DNA of 64,000 nt from Candidatus Shapirobacteria bacterium (GTDB taxonomy: Bacteria > Patescibacteria > Microgenomatia > UBA12405): assembly GCA_028704885.1 (NCBI GenBank), contig JAQWEN010000001.1, forward strand, positions 372,001-436,000, in the 5' to 3' direction. The notes beneath the pieces are model-generated. The model searched no databases. It saw nothing but the letters and a program-made list of their open reading frames with translations, and had not been told where the DNA came from. Position 1 is the stretch's first letter. The number at the start of each line of letters is the position of its first letter. The translations under genes were made by a program, and so were the position numbers. This document shows, piece after piece, positions 1-7,350 of the stretch.

Positions 1-402
1 TATATGACGTTTTTCTTCTTTAGAAAAGAGATAAGCAAAATAAATGACAGAGCTTAGTTTTAAAATTTCTGATGGCTGGATGCTGGTAAAACCTAAATTA
101 AGCCAACGTCTGGCCCCTAAAGCCTGATTGCCAAGTCCGGGAATTAAAACTAATATTAGGCCTAAAATAGAAGCTAGATAAAAAATAAATGAAAATTTTT
201 TAATAGTTTCAATTTTAATTTTAGAGGTTATATAAAAAGAAACTAGGCCTAATGCAAGCCAAAATCCCTGTTTTTTAATAAAGAAAAATTTATCTCCGAT
301 AGTGGAATTGGCCTCACTTAAAGAAGAAATAGAAATAAAAATAAGACCAATAAAAATGAGACTAAAAACTAAAAATAGTAAGGGCGATTTAGTTTTTTTC
401 AT
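1..402 (-). CDS. ftsW: FtsW/RodA-type SEDS protein, N-terminal part (cut by window edge)
   Basis: Polytopic inner-membrane SEDS glycan polymerase that builds peptidoglycan from lipid II together with a class B PBP. Only the first 134 codons are in the window. My translation starts MKKTKSPLLLFLVFSLIFI, with a first membrane helix at about residues 8-28. The family signature GARRWLNLGFTSIQPSE lies at about residues 98-115, followed by LKLSSVIYFAYL. The start ATG lies inside the last codons of the ATP-grasp gene (14-base overlap), so the two are probably translationally coupled. FtsW fits better than RodA because the neighbours are division and mur genes with ftsI, but the fragment alone cannot separate them. 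Confidence 0.85.
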   Translation of the reverse strand, partial: MKKTKSPLLFLVFSLIFIGLIFISISSLSEANSTIGDKFFFIKKQGFWLALGLVSFYITSKIKIETIKKFSFIFYLASILGLILVLIPGLGNQALGARRWLNLGFTSIQPSEILKLSSVIYFAYLFSKEEKRHI

Positions 403-1504
403 TTAAATTTTTAGGAATAGAAATTGGATTAGTGGTTTTGGATAAAGGATAAGAAAAATTTATTTTTTTACAGGTATAGTTATCTTTATTTTTAGGAGTT
501 ATTTCAGAGCCAATAATTTTTTTGTTATTAAATCTAGCTTGTTCGGATTTTATATCGATTTGATAATCAATTTTCAAAAATTCAGCTAAGTGAAAATAAA
601 AAAGAGGAATAACTTTCTGATCAAGTTCAAGCTTGGTATAAAAAGCAAAGGAAGCAGTTAATCGAGGGTTACATTCTAGAAGATAAACCTTATTTTTATC
701 AATCAAAAAATCAAGACCAAAAAATCCCTTATAACCAATTTCTTTTATAATTTTTCCAAAATTTTCGGTTATGGTATTAATTTCTTCGACTATTTTTGGT
801 GGAGCAAAAGATGGCCATTGACGACCAACTGTAGTAAAAGGGTTTTGAGTAAAAGGTTTAATGCCAGTATATTGAAGGGCAGGAGGACTTTGAATTAGAC
901 CAAACTTGGTAAGACTGCAATTGTTTAACAAAGAATAAGAAGATGCAATAAAAGGGCTGTATTTAGTAATAACTTCTGAAGAAATTTTATCTTTAATTTC
1001 ATCCCAATTTGAGGCAGAAAAGGTACTGTTTCCGGCCCAACCAAAATGAGTTTGGAGAACTAATTTTTGACCATAAAGTTGTTGATATTTTAAAAAGTTT
1101 TTTTGATTAAAGGTATCTATAGAAAAAGGAATTGTCGGCAGATTGTATTTTTGACAAAGCTTAGCAAATTTAATTTTATCTTCTAAAAAGCGATTGATCG
1201 GCGAGGGATTACTGACATTTACCCAATTATTTCGTTGACATAAAATGTCAATTTTAGCTGATGGTTTAAATGGGATTATGGCTGGAATAAGAGAATTTGA
1301 AGTCGATTTTATGTATTCAATTACTTTAGAATTACTAAGAAGTTTACCGCTATTTTTAATTTTTATAGATGGATAATCAGAGAGATAAATTTTATGAAAA
1401 TTTTTAAGTTGAGGTAAATTGATATCTAAAAATTTATCAACGACTAAAAAATAGAAGGCAAATTTTGAATTATTGATGATATTTTCTAAATTTATCTTTG
1501 ACAT
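389..1504 (-). CDS. ATP-grasp domain protein, substrate unknown
   Basis: A 371-residue protein of the ATP-grasp superfamily, which joins a carboxylate to an amine or thiol through an acyl-phosphate. Visible elements are the ATP-loop-like segment LQTHFGWAGNSTF near residues 150-163, and the metal-binding end of the fold, FFGLDFLIDKNKVYLLECNPR, near residues 260-282, where the E-x-N-P-R residues bind magnesium. It has no signal peptide. The gene overlaps the PLP-enzyme gene upstream by 13 bases and ftsW downstream by 14, so it is embedded in the wall/division operon. It is not D-Ala-D-Ala ligase by sequence style. A cell-wall or amino-acid ligase role is inferred from context only. Family call firm, function unknown. 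Confidence 0.7.
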   Translation of the reverse strand: MSKINLENIINNSKFAFYFLVVDKFLDINLPQLKNFHKIYLSDYPSIKIKNSGKLLSNSKVIEYIKSTSNSLIPAIIPFKPSAKIDILCQRNNWVNVSNPSPINRFLEDKIKFAKLCQKYNLPTIPFSIDTFNQKNFLKYQQLYGQKLVLQTHFGWAGNSTFSASNWDEIKDKISSEVITKYSPFIASSYSLLNNCSLTKFGLIQSPPALQYTGIKPFTQNPFTTVGRQWPSFAPPKIVEEINTITENFGKIIKEIGYKGFFGLDFLIDKNKVYLLECNPRLTASFAFYTKLELDQKVIPLFYFHLAEFLKIDYQIDIKSEQARFNNKKIIGSEITPKNKDNYTCKKINFSYPLSKTTNPISIPKNLNEKN

Positions 1505-2265
1505 CCGGTGAGTATTATGACTGGATAATCGCCAACATCTAAATTATTTTTTATAGCTTTTTTTAGGCCAGCAAAAGCCATCGCACCTTCAAGAGAAGTT
1601 TTAATGTTGTTTGATTCTAGCGTTTTTTGAGCTTCTAAAATATCTTGATTTTGGATAATTAACTCTGAACCTTTAGAATTTTTGACAGTGGAATTAACTT
1701 TATTTTTTAAAGGTTGATATTTAACAGTTAAAGCATCAGTTAAGATGGTGTTTTCTGGTTTAACAGCAAAAAATTTGACAGATGGACTTAAAGCCTGGGA
1801 AATACCTAAAAGAGTGGTGCCGCTACCGACAGGAACAAAAATACTGGTTATTTGAGGTAATTCACTTACTAATTCTTTGCCAATTTCTTGATAACCAATT
1901 AAGGCTGATGGATCAGTTGATTGGCGAAGAAAATAGGCTTTATTTTTTTTGGAAAATTTAATAGCATCACTGATGGGTTTGTCGGAAATAATTATTTGAC
2001 AATTATTTTTTTTAATTAAATCAAGTTTGTTTTGGTTGACTTTTGGAGAAAGGAAAACAGTTAAATTAATTTGATTAAGATGACAAAAATAGACAGCAGA
2101 AATAGCAGCGTTGCCAGTACTGGAAATAACAGCACTCTTAAAACCTTGTTTTTTTAAATTTGCTATTTGAAAAATTAAGCTTCGGTCTTTAGCTGAACCA
2201 GTAATATTAAGATCTTCTCTTTTAAAATATATATTTTCTAATTTAATTAAAGGAGTGTTTGCCAT
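1492..2265 (-). CDS. PLP-dependent enzyme, threonine synthase/cysteine synthase fold type II
   Basis: A compact 257-residue fold-type II PLP enzyme. The cofactor lysine is in ITGSAKDRS (residues 22-30), the substrate-binding loop is SSTGNAAIS (about 48-56), and the phosphate-gripping glycine loop is VPVGSGTTLLGI (about 144-155). Typical threonine synthases are well over 350 residues, so this is a minimal version without the extra domains. It is the first gene of a run into the ATP-grasp gene and ftsW and starts 40 bases from the divergent LysW-like gene. Amino-acid synthesis is rare in such reduced genomes, so it may make or modify an amino acid for the wall. That link is inference. Reaction not determinable from sequence. 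Confidence 0.7.
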   Translation of the reverse strand: MANTPLIKLENIYFKREDLNITGSAKDRSLIFQIANLKKQGFKSAVISSTGNAAISAVYFCHLNQINLTVFLSPKVNQNKLDLIKKNNCQIIISDKPISDAIKFSKKNKAYFLRQSTDPSALIGYQEIGKELVSELPQITSIFVPVGSGTTLLGISQALSPSVKFFAVKPENTILTDALTVKYQPLKNKVNSTVKNSKGSELIIQNQDILEAQKTLESNNIKTSLEGAMAFAGLKKAIKNNLDVGDYPVIILTGCQR

Positions 2266-2276
2266 ATAATAGCTTA

Positions 2277-2284
2277 ATTATACT
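2277..2284. promoter_or_regulatory. Overlapping divergent -10 boxes
   Basis: The 40-base gap between the PLP-enzyme gene (minus) and the LysW-like gene (plus) contains TATACT at 2279-2284 on the plus strand and TATAAT on the minus strand at 2282-2277. The minus box is 11 bases from its ATG and the plus box 21 bases from its ATG. No clear -35 boxes were seen. The positions are the only divergent start in this part of the cluster, which supports a promoter here. Confidence 0.4.
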
Positions 2285-2305
2285 AGTTATTAATTTTAAT
2301 AAAAC

Positions 2306-2464
2306 ATGAACGAAAAAGTTATTTGTCCGGATTGTCAAACAGAAATTGAATTAATTGAAGCCACAATGGTTGGAGATATTATTGAATGTCCAGAATGTGG
2401 GACCGAAGTAGAAATTTTATCTCTAAATCCCCTAAAATATCGGGAATTAATTGAGGAAAAGTAA
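2306..2464 (+). CDS. LysW-like small zinc-ribbon protein (52 aa)
   Basis: A 52-residue ORF with two knuckles, CPDC at residues 8-11 (cysteines at 7 and 10) and CPECG at residues 28-32, separated by an acidic linker, followed by EVEILSLNPLKYRELIEEK. This matches the amino-group carrier family LysW/ArgW, in which a zinc ribbon is followed by an acidic tail whose terminal Glu is the attachment site in lysine or arginine synthesis. Here the protein ends in EEK rather than the usual terminal Glu (EDWGE-like), so carrier function is uncertain. It is the only plus-strand gene in the first 31 kb, and its 3' end overlaps the convergent NlpC/P60 gene by 18 bases. Family call good, role unknown. Confidence 0.72.
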   Translation: MNEKVICPDCQTEIELIEATMVGDIIECPECGTEVEILSLNPLKYRELIEEK

Positions 2465-3001
2465 TCGATAAAAACCTTGATGGATAAATTTTTTATCAGT
2501 AAGATCGGCTTGGCCATATTTTACTCCCCTACCAGAAAAAGAACTATCAACATAATTGATAATATTACCCTGTTTTTCGATGATAAATAAAACATGGTGA
2601 CCATTTTTTTGGCGGACTAAATCACCGGTTTGAATGTTGTTTAAATCGGTTATTTCCTTGGAAATTGGAGCGGAGGTAAGCATGTCAGCGGAAGTTTTTC
2701 GGGGATTAAGGTTAGTTTCAAAATAAAAATTTAACAATTGGCAAACAAGACCAGAACAATCGATTCCAAGATGATTCTTTTTTTGAAAGTTATAAAATTC
2801 TTGATTGGTTAATTTAACCAAATCTATTTTTTGTTTTTGAGCAAGTCTAATAGTTTCAGTAGCAATTTGTCGATAATTGCCTTTACCACCAAGAAATTGT
2901 TCCTTAATTATTTTGCCGTCTTTAAGGATGTTTTTACTATAGGGTAAGCCAATATAATATTGAATTTCCTGTTTTAATAAATCTAATTTATTCCCAGCCA
3001 T
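2447..3001 (-). CDS. NlpC/P60-type cysteine peptidase-like protein
   Basis: A 184-residue protein with the NlpC/P60 catalytic pattern: the nucleophile in GIDCSGLVCQLL (Cys82) and a histidine in GDLVRQKNGHHVLFI (His135 or His136). The family usually cuts peptide stems of peptidoglycan. I start it at the internal ATG encoding MAGNKLDLL. A longer reading frame to 3067 exists, but its extra 22 residues lie entirely in mraY antisense-frame sequence and look random. With this start it overlaps mraY by 19 bases. No signal peptide or membrane helix is visible, which is unusual for a wall hydrolase, so it may act on cytoplasmic muropeptides or precursors. The long helical insert around residues 25-75 is also not typical. 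Confidence 0.7.
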   Translation of the reverse strand: MAGNKLDLLKQEIQYYIGLPYSKNILKDGKIIKEQFLGGKGNYRQIATETIRLAQKQKIDLVKLTNQEFYNFQKKNHLGIDCSGLVCQLLNFYFETNLNPRKTSADMLTSAPISKEITDLNNIQTGDLVRQKNGHHVLFIIEKQGNIINYVDSSFSGRGVKYGQADLTDKKFIHQGFYRLLFLN

Positions 3002-4017
3002 AATCCAAAAATTGCTAATATAATCCCAGCTAACCAAGCGCGCATAACTATCTTTGGTTCTTCCCAACCAATACTTTGAAGAGTTAAATGAAGAGGGGCA
3101 GCGGGAAATATTTTTCTTTTTAAATATTTTTTACTAAGTAATTGAATGCCACTAGACATACCTTCGATAATGAAAGGAGCACCGACAATTATTAAGGGGA
3201 CTATTTTTCCTAAAAGAAGAGCAATAACAGCGAAGGTGGCTCCAAAAGAAAGGGAACCAACATCACCAAGCCAAATTCTGGCTGGATAGACATTAAAATA
3301 TAAGAAAGCGATTAGGGCGCCAATCCAAAGAGCTAAAAATGAGGAAATAACAGTATCTAGAGAATTATTGGCTAAAATCCAAAATGCAAATAAAGCAATC
3401 ATTAGTAATCCACTAGAAAGTCCATCTAGACCGTCAGTAATATTAAAGAAATTAGCAAAACCAGTAATAATAATAGTAGAAATGGGAATGAAGAAAAAAC
3501 TCAGATGAACAGCTCCGAAAAATGGTAGATAAATAAATTCTATTTTTAGTTGAAAATAAATCATTAAAGAAATAATTAACGAAATTATTATTTGTAAAAT
3601 GAATTTATGGATCATTCTTAATCCAAAAAAACCAGTTCTTTTAAAGCCAAAGAATTTATTAATATCATCGTAAAGACCTAATAATCCGAAACTAATAAAG
3701 GTAAAGAATAGAATAAATAATTCTTGTTCTATGTTGTAATTAGAGGAAATAAAAATTCGAGAGAATTTGAGAATAGGGAAAAGAATTATAAACATGAGGC
3801 AAACAGAGACGATGATTAACAGGCCTCCACCGACAGGAGTTCCTGATTTTTGATTGTGAAATTTATCAAAAATAGTGGTTCTTTTATTTTGAAAATCAGT
3901 GGTTTTTTGAACTTGTCGTTGGAATTTTAGTTTATAAAGAAGATTAATAAAAGGAACAACTAAAATACTAGAGATTAAGAAGGAAAAAAGGACTAGACCG
4001 AGATATAAGTGCATCAT
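2983..4017 (-). CDS. mraY: Phospho-N-acetylmuramoyl-pentapeptide transferase
   Basis: Polytopic membrane enzyme that moves phospho-MurNAc-pentapeptide from UDP to undecaprenyl phosphate, making lipid I. At 344 residues it has normal length. Visible signatures are FHNQKSGTPVGGG (about residues 53-65, the cytosolic loop that identifies MraY), the aspartate pair in GLYDDINKFFG (Asp117-Asp118) and NFFNITDGLDGLSSG (about 189-203). About ten hydrophobic helices are visible. Start is MMHLYLG; either of the two adjacent ATG codons may serve. It follows murA with a 4-base gap and is clearly in the same operon. Confidence 0.95.
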   Translation of the reverse strand: MMHLYLGLVLFSFLISSILVVPFINLLYKLKFQRQVQKTTDFQNKRTTIFDKFHNQKSGTPVGGGLLIIVSVCLMFIILFPILKFSRIFISSNYNIEQELFILFFTFISFGLLGLYDDINKFFGFKRTGFFGLRMIHKFILQIIISLIISLMIYFQLKIEFIYLPFFGAVHLSFFFIPISTIIITGFANFFNITDGLDGLSSGLLMIALFAFWILANNSLDTVISSFLALWIGALIAFLYFNVYPARIWLGDVGSLSFGATFAVIALLLGKIVPLIIVGAPFIIEGMSSGIQLLSKKYLKRKIFPAAPLHLTLQSIGWEEPKIVMRAWLAGIILAIFGLWLGIN

Positions 4018-4021
4018 AAAT

Positions 4022-5350
4022 TTAGGTTTTTATATACTCTATGTTAGCACCTAAAGAACAAAGACGTTCAGCTAATTTTTCATATCCTCTTTCAATATAT
4101 TCAACACCGTCAATAATTGAAATGCCGGGTGCTGTAAGAGCGGCAACAGTGGCGGAAGCTCCAGCTCGAAGGTCGTTAATGACAAAATTGGCTGGTTTGA
4201 GCATGGTGGGTCCATAAATTTTTACACCGTGGAAATATTCTGGATTATCACTGGCTTGGTTAAATTGATAGTAACTATCAGGATCGTCAATGATTGGATT
4301 AAAAAATTTAAATTTGCTGCCCATTTTTTTAAGATTTTCAATGTGTTGAAATCTGTTTGGAAAAACTGTTTCAATAAGAGAACTACAACCGACAGTTTGG
4401 GTTAAAAGTACAGTAAAAATTGCCTGCCAGTCAGTCATAAATCCTGGTTCTGGGCCAGTTTCAATATCAATACTGGTTAACGGCTTTACCCATTGAATAC
4501 AAATTTCATCATTACCAATTCTGACTTCGGCCCCCATTTTTTTTATAGTATCTAAAAAGGTTTTGACTATATCTGGTTTGATTCTTAAGATGCAGATAGA
4601 ACCTTTGGTTGCCAAAGCGGCACAAGCAAAAGTAACAATTTCATTTCGATCACAAATTACACTGTGTTCGGTTCCATTTAGAGAAGAAACTCCCTGAATA
4701 GTAATTCTTTTTTCATCGGTTGGGTCTCTTTGAATTTTAGCCCCCATTTTATTTAACATTAAAATAAGATCATCTATTTCTGGTTCAAGAGCGGCATTAT
4801 CAATAATGGTTTCACCTTCAGCTAGAACGGCGGTCATAATAATTACTTCGGTGACAGTATGAGATGGTTTGGTAAAAGTATAATGAGTACCAATAATTTT
4901 GTCGGTATTAAAGGTAATTTTATGATCTGTTTCGGAAACTTTAATATTCATTTGAGAGAAACAATCAAAAAGACGATCAAGAGGTCGGTTGCCTAATTTG
5001 TCTCCTCCTGGAGACGGAATGGTGGCGGTGCCAGTTCTGGCGAGAAGTGGAGCCACAAAAATAAAAGAAGTTCTAGATTTTTCACCAGTACCACTGGGAA
5101 CAATTGAATTAGTTATTTCTGGAGTAATTAATTCAAGACAATGCTCCCCTGTTTGTTTTACTTGACAGCCGAGACTTTTAGCAATACTGGTAGTTATTTT
5201 TACATCGGATATCTGAGGAACATTATTTAACAAGACGGTTTTGTCGGTCAACATTGAAGCAATTACTTGTTTGAAACTAGCGTTCTTGGCACCTCTAATA
5301 GAAACTTCGCCTTTAAGTTGTTTTCCGCCGGTTATTATGTATCTGGACAT
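4022..5350 (-). CDS. murA: UDP-N-acetylglucosamine 1-carboxyvinyltransferase
   Basis: First committed enzyme of peptidoglycan synthesis, adding enolpyruvate from PEP to UDP-GlcNAc in the cytoplasm. The 442-residue protein has the N-terminal substrate motif GEVSIRGAKNAS (Lys22-Asn23) and the catalytic aspartate region PGFMTDWQAIF. The PEP-loop reads IPSPGGDKLGNRPLDRL, where E. coli has PGGC: the loop residue that is Cys115 in E. coli is Asp117 here. Known MurA enzymes with Asp at this place (for example in Mycobacterium and Chlamydia) resist fosfomycin. Sits between mraY and the Mpl/MurC-type gene with 3-4 base gaps. Confidence 0.95.
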   Translation of the reverse strand: MSRYIITGGKQLKGEVSIRGAKNASFKQVIASMLTDKTVLLNNVPQISDVKITTSIAKSLGCQVKQTGEHCLELITPEITNSIVPSGTGEKSRTSFIFVAPLLARTGTATIPSPGGDKLGNRPLDRLFDCFSQMNIKVSETDHKITFNTDKIIGTHYTFTKPSHTVTEVIIMTAVLAEGETIIDNAALEPEIDDLILMLNKMGAKIQRDPTDEKRITIQGVSSLNGTEHSVICDRNEIVTFACAALATKGSICILRIKPDIVKTFLDTIKKMGAEVRIGNDEICIQWVKPLTSIDIETGPEPGFMTDWQAIFTVLLTQTVGCSSLIETVFPNRFQHIENLKKMGSKFKFFNPIIDDPDSYYQFNQASDNPEYFHGVKIYGPTMLKPANFVINDLRAGASATVAALTAPGISIIDGVEYIERGYEKLAERLCSLGANIEYIKT

Positions 5351-5353
5351 AGT

Positions 5354-6727
5354 TTATTTTAAAGAATTAATAATAGATTTGACAATCTTGTTTGCCTCAA
5401 AACCGCCAGAACTCATATTTATTAAAATGTCACCACTTTTAAGATTTTGTTTGTAAAAATTAACAATATCTTCGTCTATGGGAATATAAATTAAATTTTG
5501 ACCAATGATATCTCTAAAATCTTTGGCAGTACTGCGATTATTTTTGTCGATAATATTATTATAGTTTAATTTAGATAAAACAATTTCAGAAGCTAAAGAG
5601 AAAGCATTTTTAAAATCTTTTAAACTTTCTTTATGTTGAATAAAAGAGGCATGAGGTTGATATAAAACTTTGATATTTCTTTTGGGAAAATGAGATTTAA
5701 TGGCTGATAATGTAGATTTGATTCTGTTTGAAGATTGGGCAAAATCATCAAAAATCATGATATTTTTTTTATCAATAATTTTTTCGATTCGACGTTTAAT
5801 GCCTTTAAAAGTTAAAACAGCCTTTTTAATATCTGTTTGATTTAGATTAAGACTGTCGGCCATAGCAACTGCGGCTAAAATATTTTCAAAATTTAGTTGG
5901 CCGATTAATTTGGTTTTAATTTGAATAGTATTTCTGGGAGTTCTAATCTCTAAAAGAGAATAATTCTTTTTTATTTTGATATTTTTCAGATAATAATCGG
6001 AATTGGATGAATTATAAGTAATTATTTTCGATTTGGAATAAAGACTTAATTCTTTGGTTTGAAAGCCTTTGGAATTAATAAGTAAAAATCCTTTTTCGGG
6101 AATATTAGTTATTAATTTTTTAAAAGCATTAAAATTAGCAATTTCGGTTGAATAGGAATCTTTGTGCTCCCAATCAGCACTGGTTAATAATAAAAATCTG
6201 ACTGGATAATACAAGAATTTGGCTTGATCGTCGAGTCCATGAATTGATTCATCAGCTTCGACAATAGACCAATCTGAGGAAGAAATATTGGTAGCCGGAA
6301 AATGGTTAATAGCTTCGCCGCCAAACATATAGTTTGGATTGAGATTTGATTGACAAAAAATCCAAGAAATTAAAGAAGTAATAGTTGTTTTACCATAAGT
6401 TCCGGCAATTAAAACAGAATTTTCTTTAATTAAGTTTTCGGCAATAAATTGACTTGCTGAAATATATTTTATATTTAATTTTTTAATTTGGTCGAATTCT
6501 TCTTTGGTATTTTTAAAATTAGAAAATGAAGAACCGATTATGGCTAAGTCGATAGTGGAGTCAATTTTGGAAGAATTTATTTTAATATCAGTTTTTTTAA
6601 GAAGAGTACTGACAGGGGGATATATTTTTTCCTGATCAGAACCGGTAACTATATGACCTTCTTTTTTAAGAGCAACAGCCAAGGAGGCCGTCATAGTTCC
6701 AGCTATTCCTAAAATATGGATGTGCAT
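5354..6727 (-). CDS. Mur ligase, Mpl/MurC type
   Basis: A 457-residue three-domain Mur ligase. The N-terminal Rossmann part HILGIAGTMTASLA with GSDQEKIYPPVSTLL resembles Mpl (murein peptide ligase, which reloads recycled tripeptide onto UDP-MurNAc) more than classic MurC. The P-loop is AGTYGKTT (residues 109-116; the usual His is Tyr here), and the central segment EADES...AKFLYYPVRFLLLTSADWEHKD again follows the Mpl pattern. No other MurC candidate is in the window, so it could be the L-alanine-adding MurC of this organism, a recycling ligase, or both. It lies between murA and the arginyltransferase-like gene. Confidence 0.8.
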   Translation of the reverse strand: MHIHILGIAGTMTASLAVALKKEGHIVTGSDQEKIYPPVSTLLKKTDIKINSSKIDSTIDLAIIGSSFSNFKNTKEEFDQIKKLNIKYISASQFIAENLIKENSVLIAGTYGKTTITSLISWIFCQSNLNPNYMFGGEAINHFPATNISSSDWSIVEADESIHGLDDQAKFLYYPVRFLLLTSADWEHKDSYSTEIANFNAFKKLITNIPEKGFLLINSKGFQTKELSLYSKSKIITYNSSNSDYYLKNIKIKKNYSLLEIRTPRNTIQIKTKLIGQLNFENILAAVAMADSLNLNQTDIKKAVLTFKGIKRRIEKIIDKKNIMIFDDFAQSSNRIKSTLSAIKSHFPKRNIKVLYQPHASFIQHKESLKDFKNAFSLASEIVLSKLNYNNIIDKNNRSTAKDFRDIIGQNLIYIPIDEDIVNFYKQNLKSGDILINMSSGGFEANKIVKSIINSLK

Positions 6728-6754
6728 AATAAATTAATTTTTAATTTGAAATTT

Positions 6755-7348
6755 TTAAACATATGGAATCCAATTACTATCTTTAAAATATTCAAAACCA
6801 GGCATATTTCTTTTGTAATAACCTGACTCTTGAGAAAAACGACCAAGATAACAATATTTTAAGCCTAATCCTTGACTGTCGATTATAACTTGGAGAACTA
6901 ATCTGATTGGTAAATTACTGTTGGCAAAAGCTGGATTGTAAAAAACATAAGCAATATGGCTAATTTCTTTTGAAAAATAACACAAAGAATAGGCAATAAT
7001 TTTATTTTGATCGTCTTTCCAAATATATAGATAATTAAAAATATGATTTCTAAAAACGTTTTTTACGGAACTGACTGGAAAATCCCAAGCAAGGGTTTTT
7101 GTCCAACTAATAATTTCTTTTTGAATTTTAAAATTATAATCAAAATCTTTTAGAGCTATTTTTTCAAAAGTAAAGTTTTCGGTTTTTCTTAAAATTCGGC
7201 GATTTTCTGAACTTAAATTGAAATTTTCTAAATTAGAACGACAACTGGTTTGAAAATAAAATGAATTTTTATCGTTTCTTTGGGGTAAAAGTCCGTTTTT
7301 ATAATTTTCCTCAATACTATTAGTATTTTTTAAATTGAATTGAGTCAT
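6755..7348 (-). CDS. Arginyl-tRNA-protein transferase (ATE/Bpt)-like aminoacyl transferase
   Basis: A 197-residue protein that resembles leucyl/arginyl-tRNA-protein transferases. The segment SCRSNLENFNLSSENRRILRK (residues 35-55) matches the family pattern C-R-S/A-C-x-x-x-x-x-x-F-x-x-S-x-x-x-R-R-x-L-x-R. The C-terminal half has a GNAT-fold end, LGLKYCYLGRFSQESGYYKR, like the family's YLGYWI...KMxYK. These enzymes transfer an amino acid from charged tRNA to an acceptor amine. Here the gene sits exactly between murE and the Mpl/MurC-type gene, 2 bases after murE, so it may modify a wall precursor, as GNAT-fold FemX/MurM proteins do, rather than tag proteins for degradation. Family call from motif reading; substrate inferred. 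Confidence 0.6.
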   Translation of the reverse strand: MTQFNLKNTNSIEENYKNGLLPQRNDKNSFYFQTSCRSNLENFNLSSENRRILRKTENFTFEKIALKDFDYNFKIQKEIISWTKTLAWDFPVSSVKNVFRNHIFNYLYIWKDDQNKIIAYSLCYFSKEISHIAYVFYNPAFANSNLPIRLVLQVIIDSQGLGLKYCYLGRFSQESGYYKRNMPGFEYFKDSNWIPYV

Positions 7349-7350
7349 TT

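Noticed and set aside
2447..3067. Longer NlpC/P60 start at 3067
   Set aside because: The added residues lie in sequence that codes for MraY in another frame and show no signal peptide; the ATG at 3001 gives a normal tight overlap.
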